A stretch of 55,173 nucleotides of DNA from Bacteroidales bacterium (GTDB lineage Bacteria; Bacteroidota; Bacteroidia; Bacteroidales; UBA932), in the NCBI GenBank assembly GCA_017617495.1, contig JAFZWD010000026.1:1-55173 (forward strand), in the 5' to 3' direction. Both the position numbers and the translations under genes were made by a program. This document shows positions 33,660 through 42,105 of this stretch, in pieces; the first letter of the stretch is position 1; each line of letters opens with the position of its first letter. Under the pieces are notes generated by a model. The model made no database searches. It had not been told where the DNA came from and saw only the letters and a list, made by a program, of their open reading frames with translations.

Positions 33660-35312
33660 ATGGAAGAAGAGAAAAGACTCAATTTCCTTGAGGAGATCAT
33701 AGAGAACGACCTCAAGACGGGCAAAGTCAAATCCATTCTTACCCGTTTCCCTCCCGAACCCAACGGCTATCTGCATCTGGGGCATGCCAAGAGCCTCTGC
33801 ATAAACTTCGGCCTTGCCCAGAAATACGGCGGCAAGACCAACCTCCGCTACGACGACACCAATCCCACCAAAGAGGATACCGAGTACGTGGACGCCATCA
33901 AGGAGGACATCAAGTGGCTCGGCTTCCAGTGGGAGAAGGAACTCTACGCTTCCGACTACTTCGACCAGCTCTACGAGTGGGCCGAGGATATGATCAAGCG
34001 CGGCCTGGCCTATGTGGACGACCAGACACAGGAGGAGATAAGCGCCGCCCGCGGAACGGTCGAGACACCCGGCACGCCCAGCCCCTGGAGGGACCGCACG
34101 CCCGAGGAAAATCTGCGTCTTTTCCGCGAAATGCGCGACGGCAAGTACGCCGACGGCGAGAAGGTGCTCCGCGCCAAGATAGACATGGCTTCGCCGAACA
34201 TGATGTTCCGCGACCCTATAATGTACCGCATCAAGCACGCCAGCCATCACCGCACGGGCGACAAGTGGTGCATCTACCCGATGTACGACTTCACTCACGG
34301 CCAGAGCGACTCCATCGAGCACATTACCCACTCGATCTGCACCCTTGAGTTCGACGTTCACCGTCCGCTCTACGACTGGTACATCCAGACCCTGGGCATC
34401 TATCCCAGCCATCAGTACGAATTCGCCCGCCTGAACCTTACCTACACGCTCATGAGCAAGCGCAAACTGCTGGAGCTGGTTCAGAAGGGCCTTGTGGCCG
34501 GATGGGACGATCCCCGCATGCCCACGCTCTGCGGGGTGCGCCGCCGCGGCTACACCCCCGAGGCGCTCAAGATGTTCTGCGACAAGATTGGCGTGAGCAA
34601 GCGCGACCAGCTGATGGACATCCAGCTGCTGGAATGGTGCGTGCGCCAGGACCTGAACGCCCGCGCCAACCGCTACATGGTGGTTCAGGACCCTGTCAAA
34701 CTTACTCTCGTGAATTATCCCGCAGGCCAGGTGGAGTGGTTCGACGCCCCGCTGAACCCCGCGGATCCCGAGGGCCCGAAGCGCAAGGTGCCCTTCACCG
34801 GAGAACTCTACATCGAGCGCGCCGACTTCATGGAGGACGCCCCCAACAAGTTCTTCCGCCTCAAACCCGGCGGAGAGGTGCGCCTGAAGTATACCTATAT
34901 AATCAAGTGCGAAGAGGTTGTCAAGGATGAGGCCGGCAATATAGTGGAGCTCAAGTGCAGCTACGATCCCTCCACCCGTCCTGGCGGGGGAGAGTGGCGC
35001 AGCGTAAAGGGCACCATCCACTGGGTGAGCGCATCCCACGCGTTTCCCGTGACGCTCCGCAATTACGACCGTCTCTTCACCCTGGCGGACATGAGCCAGG
35101 TGCCCGAGGACAAGGATTACAAGGACTTCCTGAATCCCGAGTCTCTGGTTCTGGGCAAGGGCCTCGCCGAGCCCGCACTGCTGGAAGACGCTTCCGGCAT
35201 CGCGGTGCAGTTCGAGCGCACAGGTTACTACGTAAAGGATCCCGACAGCACTCCGGAGGCCCCCGTTTTCAACAAGACAGTTTCGTTAAAAGACTCTTAC
35301 AAACCCGAATAA
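33660..35312 (+). CDS. glnS: Glutaminyl-tRNA synthetase
   Basis: Class I aminoacyl-tRNA synthetase charging tRNA-Gln directly. 550 residues. The HIGH motif is in FPPEPNGYLHLGHAKS and KMSKS is represented by LMSKRKL. The catalytic core ends near 330, and an anticodon-binding beta-barrel domain follows (VKLTLVNYPAGQVEWFDAPL). GlnRS rather than GluRS is indicated by the YLHLGHAKS and DDTNPTKEDTEYV signatures. glmS starts 1 nt after the stop, so two glutamine-using functions share a transcript. Confidence 0.97.
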   Translation: MEEEKRLNFLEEIIENDLKTGKVKSILTRFPPEPNGYLHLGHAKSLCINFGLAQKYGGKTNLRYDDTNPTKEDTEYVDAIKEDIKWLGFQWEKELYASDYFDQLYEWAEDMIKRGLAYVDDQTQEEISAARGTVETPGTPSPWRDRTPEENLRLFREMRDGKYADGEKVLRAKIDMASPNMMFRDPIMYRIKHASHHRTGDKWCIYPMYDFTHGQSDSIEHITHSICTLEFDVHRPLYDWYIQTLGIYPSHQYEFARLNLTYTLMSKRKLLELVQKGLVAGWDDPRMPTLCGVRRRGYTPEALKMFCDKIGVSKRDQLMDIQLLEWCVRQDLNARANRYMVVQDPVKLTLVNYPAGQVEWFDAPLNPADPEGPKRKVPFTGELYIERADFMEDAPNKFFRLKPGGEVRLKYTYIIKCEEVVKDEAGNIVELKCSYDPSTRPGGGEWRSVKGTIHWVSASHAFPVTLRNYDRLFTLADMSQVPEDKDYKDFLNPESLVLGKGLAEPALLEDASGIAVQFERTGYYVKDPDSTPEAPVFNKTVSLKDSYKPE

Positions 35313-35313
35313 T

Positions 35314-37158
35314 ATGTGTGGAATCGTAGGCTACCTGGGCAACCAGCAGGCATATGATATATTGATTAAAGGCCTTTACAGGCTGGAATACAGAGGATAC
35401 GACAGCGCCGGCATAGCGCTCGTGAACAATAACGGCAACCTTTCGGTCTACAAGACAAAAGGCAAGGTGGCCGACCTCGAAAAGGCGGTTGCAGGCAAGG
35501 ACATCAGCGGCACCGTGGGTATAGCCCACACCCGCTGGGCCACCCACGGCGAGCCCAACGACGCCAACGCCCACCCGCACTACAGCGAGAACCACAAGCT
35601 CGCCATAATCCACAACGGCATCATCGAGAACTATCAGGCCCTCAAGACCGAGCTCATCAACCGCGGCTATCACTTCCAGAGCGATACCGACACCGAGGTG
35701 GCAGTACAGCTGGTGCAGTACATTATGGACTCGCACTCATGCCCGCTGGAGGACGCGGTGCCCCTGGCACTTAACAGTATCGTGGGCGCCTATGCCATCG
35801 TCATAGTGGACAAAACCCATCCCGACAGGCTTATCGCCGCGCGCAAGGGCAGCCCGCTCATCATCGGCATCGGCAAGGACGAGTATCTGGTGGGCTCCGA
35901 CGCCACTCCCATCGTGGAATACACAAAGAAAGTAATCTACCTCGGGGAAGAGCAGATCGCCTTTATGACAAAGGGCGAGGAAATCCGCATTACGGACCTT
36001 CGCAGCGTGCCCCAGACGGCGGAAATCAAGAAGCTCGAGGTCAATCTCAGCCAGATCGAGAAGGGCGGATACCCGCACTTCATGCTCAAGGAAATCTTCG
36101 AGCAGCCAGAAACCCTGCGCGCTTCGCTGCTGGGCCGCCTTAACCCCGAACTCGGGCAGGTGAAGCTCTCCGGCATAATCGACAACGAGAAGCGCTTCCT
36201 CAAGGCAAAACGCATTATAATCTGCGCCTGCGGCACTTCCTGGCACGCCGGGCTCATCGGCAAATACATAATCGAGGAACTCACCCGCATCCCCGTTGAG
36301 GTGGAGTATTCTTCCGAATTCCGCTACCGCAACCCGGTAATCAGGAACGACGACATAGTGATAGCCATTTCGCAGTCCGGCGAAACGGCCGACACCCTGG
36401 CTGCAATACAGCTCGCAAAGGAGGCCGGAGCATTCCTCTTCGGTATCTGCAACGTGGTGGGCTCATCCATTCCCCGCGCCACGGATTCCGGCTGCTACAC
36501 CCACGTAGGGCCCGAAATCGGTGTCGCGTCCACCAAGGCGTTCACCGCGCAGGTCACGGTGCTCTTCCTGCTGGCGATCTGCATCGCGGAACTCAAGGGG
36601 ACAACCTCTCCCGAGCGCTGCGCCGAGCTCATCCGCGAACTGCAGAACATCCCGGACAAAATCGCCCGCATCCTGGTTCACGACAAGCAGATCGAAGAGC
36701 TTGCGAAAGTGTTCACATATGCCCGCAATTTCCTCTATCTGGGACGCGGTTACAACTACCCGATTGCACTTGAAGGAGCACTTAAGCTCAAAGAGATATC
36801 TTACATTCATGCAGAGGGTTGCCCTGCTGCCGAAATGAAGCACGGGACCATCGCCCTGATAGACGAGGAGATGCCCGTGGTGGTGATCGCGCCACGCCGC
36901 GGACACTACGACAAAATCCGCAACAACATCCAGGAAATCAAGGCCCGCAAAGGCAAGATCATCAGCATCGTCACCGAGGGCGACGAGGATGTCCGCAAGA
37001 TTTCGGATTACGTGTTCGAGATTCCGGATACCGAGGAGTGCTTCGCACCTATCCTGAGCGTTATTCCGCTGCAGCTGCTGGCCTATCACGTGGCAATAGC
37101 CAAGGGCCGCGACGTGGATCAGCCGCGCAACCTCGCAAAATCAGTTACGGTAGAATAG
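35314..37158 (+). CDS. glmS: Glucosamine-6-phosphate synthase (isomerising)
   Basis: Makes glucosamine-6-phosphate from fructose-6-phosphate and glutamine, the entry to peptidoglycan and LPS amino sugars. 614 residues. Cys2 is the glutaminase nucleophile (MCGIVGYLGN), with TRWATHGEPNDANAHPH following. The two SIS isomerase domains show CGTSWHAG, SQSGETADTLAA and a C-terminal YPIALEGALKLKEISY, ending RNLAKSVTVE. The stop is 3 nt from that of the convergent ROK regulator. Confidence 0.98.
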   Translation: MCGIVGYLGNQQAYDILIKGLYRLEYRGYDSAGIALVNNNGNLSVYKTKGKVADLEKAVAGKDISGTVGIAHTRWATHGEPNDANAHPHYSENHKLAIIHNGIIENYQALKTELINRGYHFQSDTDTEVAVQLVQYIMDSHSCPLEDAVPLALNSIVGAYAIVIVDKTHPDRLIAARKGSPLIIGIGKDEYLVGSDATPIVEYTKKVIYLGEEQIAFMTKGEEIRITDLRSVPQTAEIKKLEVNLSQIEKGGYPHFMLKEIFEQPETLRASLLGRLNPELGQVKLSGIIDNEKRFLKAKRIIICACGTSWHAGLIGKYIIEELTRIPVEVEYSSEFRYRNPVIRNDDIVIAISQSGETADTLAAIQLAKEAGAFLFGICNVVGSSIPRATDSGCYTHVGPEIGVASTKAFTAQVTVLFLLAICIAELKGTTSPERCAELIRELQNIPDKIARILVHDKQIEELAKVFTYARNFLYLGRGYNYPIALEGALKLKEISYIHAEGCPAAEMKHGTIALIDEEMPVVVIAPRRGHYDKIRNNIQEIKARKGKIISIVTEGDEDVRKISDYVFEIPDTEECFAPILSVIPLQLLAYHVAIAKGRDVDQPRNLAKSVTVE

Positions 37159-37161
37159 CCC

Positions 37162-38328
37162 TTACAGCTGGCTCAGGTACTTGTCCCTGGAGAGCAGGCA
37201 GTCGCCTATCGCGGCGGCCGAGCGCCCCAGTTTGGAGAAGACTATGCGCGTGTCCGTGCTCACCTTGCTCAGCGAGTAGCGGTTGACGGCGGTGCGGATG
37301 GGCAGCATCAGGTAGTCCTTGCCCACTATCAGGCGGCCTCCGATTACAACAAGACCCGGGTTGAAGATGTTGATGAGGCCCGCGATTCCGCGTCCGAGCG
37401 TATCGCCCACGGCGCCCACGCCCTCGATAGCGAGCACGTCCTCGTCCTCCACGGCGTCCAGAACGTTCTGCAGGCTGATGTCGCCGTCGCGCTTGTAGAT
37501 TGCCGACAGCGAAGAGGGCCTGCCTTCCTTGAGCTGATGCTTGATCCAGTGGGTGAGTGCCGAGCCGGAAGCTCCGGTTTCGAGGCAGCCGATCTTGCCG
37601 CAGCGGCACATTACGTTGTTGTCCAGGAGAGGGAAGTGGCCGAACTCGCCGGAGAAGCCGGAAGTGCCGTAGTACAGCTTTCCGTCCAGGATCATACCCA
37701 TGCCCAGTCCCCAGCTGAGGTTGATGAACAGCATGTTGGGATCGGCCTGGCCGCCTGCGCTGCGGTACTCGCCGTAGGTCATTGCGCGGGAATCGTTTTC
37801 TATGCTCACGGGAGCCTCGAGCTCGCGGCGGAAAATGTCGCCGAGCTGGATGTCGTCGCTTACGAAGTAGCTGAGGCTGAAGCCCTTTTCGGGATTCACC
37901 CTGCCGCTGAGGCTGATGCCCACGCCAAGGATCCTGCTCCATTCGAGCCCCGCCTCGCTCACCACCTCCTTGATCTTGCGGCTCATGGTGCGGAAGGATT
38001 CTGCGCTGGCCTCAAGCACGAAGGCTATGTCCTGGAAGAAGAATTTAACGTCTCCCTTGAAGTCCGAAATAGCCACGTGGAAGTGCTGACGGGCCACATC
38101 TACGCCAAGGAAGTAACCTGCGTCGGGGTTCAGCCCGAAGGTGTTGGGACGGCGTCCTCCGCTCGTGCCCACCTTGCCCATTTCGGCGACGAAACCGCCG
38201 TCGACAAGCTCGGAGAGGAGCTTGGTGGTGGTAGGTATGCTGATGTCGAGCGCCTTGCTCAGGTCGGCGATACTGCACGCGCCTTTGTCGATGCACAGTT
38301 TCAGGATTCCTTTTTGCAGTCCGGTCAT
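37162..38328 (-). CDS. ROK-family transcriptional regulator (NagC/XylR type)
   Basis: 388 residues. An N-terminal winged helix-turn-helix (DLSKALDISIPTTTKLLSEL) is followed by an ROK sugar-kinase fold: LGVDVARQHFHVAI, GISLSGRVNPEKG, SGEFGHFPL and the zinc-binding CRCGKIGCLE. It is probably a sugar-responsive repressor. The neighbour glmS makes an amino-sugar regulon plausible but unproven. The sequence AATTTTTG-AGCT-ATG before the start resembles the close -7/start spacing of yicC. Confidence 0.9.
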   Translation of the reverse strand: MTGLQKGILKLCIDKGACSIADLSKALDISIPTTTKLLSELVDGGFVAEMGKVGTSGGRRPNTFGLNPDAGYFLGVDVARQHFHVAISDFKGDVKFFFQDIAFVLEASAESFRTMSRKIKEVVSEAGLEWSRILGVGISLSGRVNPEKGFSLSYFVSDDIQLGDIFRRELEAPVSIENDSRAMTYGEYRSAGGQADPNMLFINLSWGLGMGMILDGKLYYGTSGFSGEFGHFPLLDNNVMCRCGKIGCLETGASGSALTHWIKHQLKEGRPSSLSAIYKRDGDISLQNVLDAVEDEDVLAIEGVGAVGDTLGRGIAGLINIFNPGLVVIGGRLIVGKDYLMLPIRTAVNRYSLSKVSTDTRIVFSKLGRSAAAIGDCLLSRDKYLSQL

Positions 38329-38374
38329 AGCTCAAAAATTACGTGGATTGCGGCAAATTTAAAGAAAATATCAC

Positions 38375-38382
38375 TATATTTG
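38375..38382 (+). promoter_or_regulatory. -7 box of the sensor-trkH operon
   Basis: TATATTTG, a perfect match, lies 26 nt before ATG 38409. Confidence 0.6.
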
Positions 38383-38408
38383 TTTTGTTTATGCAAAAAT
38401 TTTAAAAA

Positions 38409-39218
38409 ATGTCTCTGAAGACAAAATTATATTTGAGTTTGAGCGCCATCGGAATCATGCTGCTCATATCCAGCATCATCTCCATAATGGAGTACCGCAG
38501 GATGAGCAACTACGTGTCGGATCTGGTGGCAGACAATATCAGAAGCATAAATATCGCCCAGAAGCTCTCCGAGGTCAGCAGCAAATACCACCTGGCGGTG
38601 CTTGCCGAAATCGGGGACGAGAAGAGCGCCAAGCTCCCTCCCTTCGACGAGAAGGCCTTCCTGCAGAGCTGCGACAGCCTGCGCGCCTCGCTGTCGGCCG
38701 CGGTCATTTCCCCGCTGGCCGACTCGGTGGAATACTCCTTCTCGGCATACCTGCTCACTTCGCTGGAGATGCAGAACGTCATATCTTCGCGTTTCATCGA
38801 CACGCGTGAATGGTACTTCAACCGCCTCCAGCCCCGCTTCAACAGGCTTTCGGCGGACATCGACGCAATATCGGCCGCGGTGTACGACGAGCTCGCGCGC
38901 AATTCCGAAACCCTGCAGGGCGCATTCTACCGCAGCATAATCCCCGGAATCGTGGTGGTGGGCGTAGGCCTTCTGCTCGTTCTTCTGCTGCTTTTCTTCC
39001 TGCAGACATTCTATGTGAGGCCCATCTACAAGATGCTCTCTTCGCTGGACGGTTACCGTTCGTTCGGCAGAAAGTATAATTACGATTTCGACGGCGACGA
39101 CCAGCTCAGGCAGCTCAACGGCTCCATCAGGGACCTTACTACCGAAAACCAGCTCCTGCGCAGGCGCATTTCGGCCATGCGCGGCGACGCCAAACCGGCC
39201 GAAGACAGCGGACAATGA
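38409..39218 (+). CDS. HAMP-like membrane sensor with no output domain
   Basis: 269 residues. Membrane helix 1 is near 9-28 (SLSAIGIMLLISSIISIM), then an extracytoplasmic helical domain to about 175 of the four-helix-bundle sensor type, then helix 2 (IVVVGVGLLLVLLLLFFLQ). A HAMP-like segment (FYVRPIYKMLSSLDGY) and a short coiled coil (LTTENQLLRRRISAM) close the protein. No kinase, cyclase or methyl-accepting domain follows. Its stop overlaps trkH by 4 bp, so it may report to potassium uptake or to a separate partner. Function unknown. Confidence 0.75.
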   Translation: MSLKTKLYLSLSAIGIMLLISSIISIMEYRRMSNYVSDLVADNIRSINIAQKLSEVSSKYHLAVLAEIGDEKSAKLPPFDEKAFLQSCDSLRASLSAAVISPLADSVEYSFSAYLLTSLEMQNVISSRFIDTREWYFNRLQPRFNRLSADIDAISAAVYDELARNSETLQGAFYRSIIPGIVVVGVGLLLVLLLLFFLQTFYVRPIYKMLSSLDGYRSFGRKYNYDFDGDDQLRQLNGSIRDLTTENQLLRRRISAMRGDAKPAEDSGQ

Positions 39219-40672
39219 ACTTCAAGACAATAAGCAGGAACGTCGGATACGCATTGCTCGTCGATGCGCTGTTCATGTTCATAGCTACGCTGATTGCGCT
39301 TTTCGGCGGACCGGACACTTCCTTCGCGCCCCTGGCCATCAGCTTCCTGCTTACTGCGATCGTGGGTGTCTTTCCCTTTATCTTCGTGCGCAAGACGCCC
39401 GCCATCTCGCTGCGCGAGGGCTACGTTATCATCGTGCTGTCGTGGCTGCTGTCGTTCCTCTTCGGAATGATGCCCTATGTGCTCTGGGGAGGGCCCTTCA
39501 CGGTAATCAATGCCTGGTTCGAGAGCGTTTCGGGCTTTACGACAACCGGAGCCACCATCCTCGAGGATATCGGCGCCCTGCCCAAGGGCCTGCTCTTCTG
39601 GCGCAGCAGCACCCACTTCATCGGCGGTTTGGGAGTCGTTGTCTTCCTCCTCCTGATTATCCCGACCTCCAGCCCCATGAGGCTGAGGCTCACCAATATG
39701 GAACTCTCCTCGCTCAGCAAGGATTCCTACAGCAGCAGGGCCAACAAGACGGTTTCCATCTTCACGACGGTTTACCTTTCGCTCAACGTGGCGGCATTCC
39801 TCTGCTACTGGCTGGCCGGAATGGGGGTTTTCGACGCGGTGTGCCACGCCTTCAGCGTATGCGCCAACGGCGGTTTCAGCACGCAGCCCGAGTCCATCGG
39901 CAGCTTCCATTCGCTGCCCATCACGCTCATCACCATGGCGTTCATGTACCTGGCGTCGCTGCATTTCGGCATGCTGTTCATGGTGGTGGCGAAGCGCTCG
40001 CTCAATCCGCTCAAGAACGACGTTTTCAAGTTCTTTACCATCGGGCTGGTGGCAGCTTCGCTGGCCGTGGCTTTCAGCCTTAAGATAAGCAATACGGCCC
40101 AGACCTGGGGACAGGCGCTGCTGGACGGCTCCTTCCATATGTTCAGCTATGCCTCGTCCACCGGCTTCGCGATTTCCGACAACAGCGGGTGGCCGCGCTT
40201 CGCTTCGCTTCTGCTGGTGCTGATGTGCTTCTGCTGCGGTATGGCAGGGTCCACTACCGGCGGTCTCAAGAGCGACCGTATGCTGCTGGTATTCAAGAAT
40301 ATACGCCAGCAGGTCTACCACGCAATCTATCCTTCGTCCATAAGGGAAATCCGCATGAACGGCAAGCCGCTCGCCGAGGGTGACGTGGCGCCGCACATCA
40401 TGTACTTTACCGTATTCTTCATAATACTCGCCCTGTCCATCTTCTGCTGCCAGCTGTTCTCCTCTGCGGACAATATAAACTGCGTCACCGGCAGCATAGC
40501 CTCGCTGTGCAACATAGGTCCTTCCGTGGGCAGCATAGGCAGCATGGGTAACTACAACGCCGAGGCTTCGGCCTGCAAGTTCATATTCAGCCTGGATATG
40601 TTCCTCGGCAGAGTGGAAATCTATCCGGTGCTTTCCGTGCTTTACATCATCTTCAGCAGGAGGCACAGATGA
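39215..40672 (+). CDS. trkH: TrkH-family potassium uptake channel subunit
   Basis: 485 residues, about ten membrane helices and four pore loops. The first filter is within SVSGFTTTGATIL, and later pore regions include CANGGFSTQPESIG, SSTGFAISDN and NIGPSVGSIG. It carries K+ across the inner membrane, normally gated by the nucleotide-binding TrkA. No trkA gene lies in this operon, so TrkA must be encoded elsewhere or another regulator is used. Fifth-gene-deep operon context: sensor before, helicase after. Confidence 0.92.
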   Translation: MNFKTISRNVGYALLVDALFMFIATLIALFGGPDTSFAPLAISFLLTAIVGVFPFIFVRKTPAISLREGYVIIVLSWLLSFLFGMMPYVLWGGPFTVINAWFESVSGFTTTGATILEDIGALPKGLLFWRSSTHFIGGLGVVVFLLLIIPTSSPMRLRLTNMELSSLSKDSYSSRANKTVSIFTTVYLSLNVAAFLCYWLAGMGVFDAVCHAFSVCANGGFSTQPESIGSFHSLPITLITMAFMYLASLHFGMLFMVVAKRSLNPLKNDVFKFFTIGLVAASLAVAFSLKISNTAQTWGQALLDGSFHMFSYASSTGFAISDNSGWPRFASLLLVLMCFCCGMAGSTTGGLKSDRMLLVFKNIRQQVYHAIYPSSIREIRMNGKPLAEGDVAPHIMYFTVFFIILALSIFCCQLFSSADNINCVTGSIASLCNIGPSVGSIGSMGNYNAEASACKFIFSLDMFLGRVEIYPVLSVLYIIFSRRHR

Positions 40673-42105
40673 CATCCCGCGCAGACTTCCTTTACAAACG
40701 TTTTCTGGAACGGCTGGACGTCGAAGCCACATCCTGCCAGGACGCCCTTCTGGCCAAAACCGCTGCGTTCCTCACTGAGGACGACGCCGACATCCTGGTA
40801 GTAAACGGATACGCCGGCACAGGCAAGACCACCGCAGTTTCGGCGGTGATAGGGGTGCTGGAGGAACTCAAGCTCCACTGCGTGCTGCTGGCCCCCACGG
40901 GACGCGCCGCCAAAGTGCTGTCGTCCTTCGCCGGAAGGCCTGCATACACCGTCCACAAGCATATCTACCGCCAGAAAGGCGTCGGCGACGACGGCTTCGG
41001 CAAATTCTCCCTCAGCCCCAACAAGGCCAAGAACACGCTCTTCGTCGTGGACGAGGTGTCGCTCATAGGCATAGAGGAGCAGGAAAAGCAGGGGGGAGCG
41101 GCCTTCGGCACGGGGAATCTGCTGGCGGACCTGATCACCTTCGTGCGTTCGGGAGTGGACTGCCGCCTGATGCTTCTTGGAGATGCCGCCCAGCTGCCGC
41201 CGGTCGGCCTCGAAGCCAGTCCCGCCCTCTGCCCGGAGTTCATGGACGGATTCGGGGGAGTGGCCTATGCCGAACTCTCCACCGTAGTGCGCCAGGCGTC
41301 CGATTCGGGCATCCTCCGCAATGCCACCGCCATCCGCAGGCTCATTGCCGGGGCGGACGTTTCGGACACTTTCGACTCGCTCAAACTCGACATCCGCAAA
41401 TGTCCTGACGTGGAGCGCATCGGCGGGGGAGAACTCATCGAAACGCTTACCGACGCATACTCCCGCTACGGCGAGGACGGCACCATCATCCTCTGCCGCT
41501 CCAACAAGCGGGCTATCCGCTACAACCTCGGCATCCGCTCCACGGTGCAGTACAAGGAGGACCGCCTTGTACGGGGCGACAAGCTTATGATAGTCAAGAA
41601 CTGCTACCAGTTCCTGGAGGATACCGACGAGATGGACTACATCGCCAACGGCGACATCGCCACGCTGCAGCGCATCTCGCATTACGAGGACCGCTACGGA
41701 CTGCACTTTGCCACGGCCCGGCTGGAGTTCCCGGATTACGGCGGGCTCGAAATCGACGCCAAGGTATGCCTGGACACGCTCGAGTCCGAGTCGGCCTCGC
41801 TCACTTACGAGCAGCAGAACGCGCTCTACCAGGGCGTGTCGGAGGATTACTCCAATATCAAAAGCAAAAAGAAACGTTACGATGCGGTGCGCGAGGACCC
41901 TTACTACAACGCGCTGCAGCTCAAATACGCCAACGCCATCACCTGCCACAAGTCGCAGGGCGGCCAGTGGGACTGCGTGTTCATCGACTGCCCGTTCTGG
42001 CAGGACGAACAGACCCTGGACGACCTCAAATGGCTCTATACCGCAATCACCAGGGCGGTCAGGAAAGTATATCTGGTTAACTTCAACGACAGATTCTTCG
42101 TATGA
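40669..42105 (+). CDS. RecD/Pif1-like superfamily I helicase
   Basis: 478 residues. Walker A is NGYAGTGKTTAVSAVIG, Walker B is LFVVDEVSLIG, motif III is LMLLGDAAQLPPVG, and the C-terminal UvrD_C_2-like block is ITCHKSQGGQWDCVFI with the final motif WLYTAITRAVRKVYLVNF. It resembles RecD2-type 5'-3' DNA helicases without the N-terminal extension, as in the stand-alone AAA_30 group of Bacteroidota. It is probably in DNA repair or replication-fork processing. Overlaps trkH and the peptidase gene by 4 bp each. Confidence 0.9.
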   Translation: MTSRADFLYKRFLERLDVEATSCQDALLAKTAAFLTEDDADILVVNGYAGTGKTTAVSAVIGVLEELKLHCVLLAPTGRAAKVLSSFAGRPAYTVHKHIYRQKGVGDDGFGKFSLSPNKAKNTLFVVDEVSLIGIEEQEKQGGAAFGTGNLLADLITFVRSGVDCRLMLLGDAAQLPPVGLEASPALCPEFMDGFGGVAYAELSTVVRQASDSGILRNATAIRRLIAGADVSDTFDSLKLDIRKCPDVERIGGGELIETLTDAYSRYGEDGTIILCRSNKRAIRYNLGIRSTVQYKEDRLVRGDKLMIVKNCYQFLEDTDEMDYIANGDIATLQRISHYEDRYGLHFATARLEFPDYGGLEIDAKVCLDTLESESASLTYEQQNALYQGVSEDYSNIKSKKKRYDAVREDPYYNALQLKYANAITCHKSQGGQWDCVFIDCPFWQDEQTLDDLKWLYTAITRAVRKVYLVNFNDRFFV

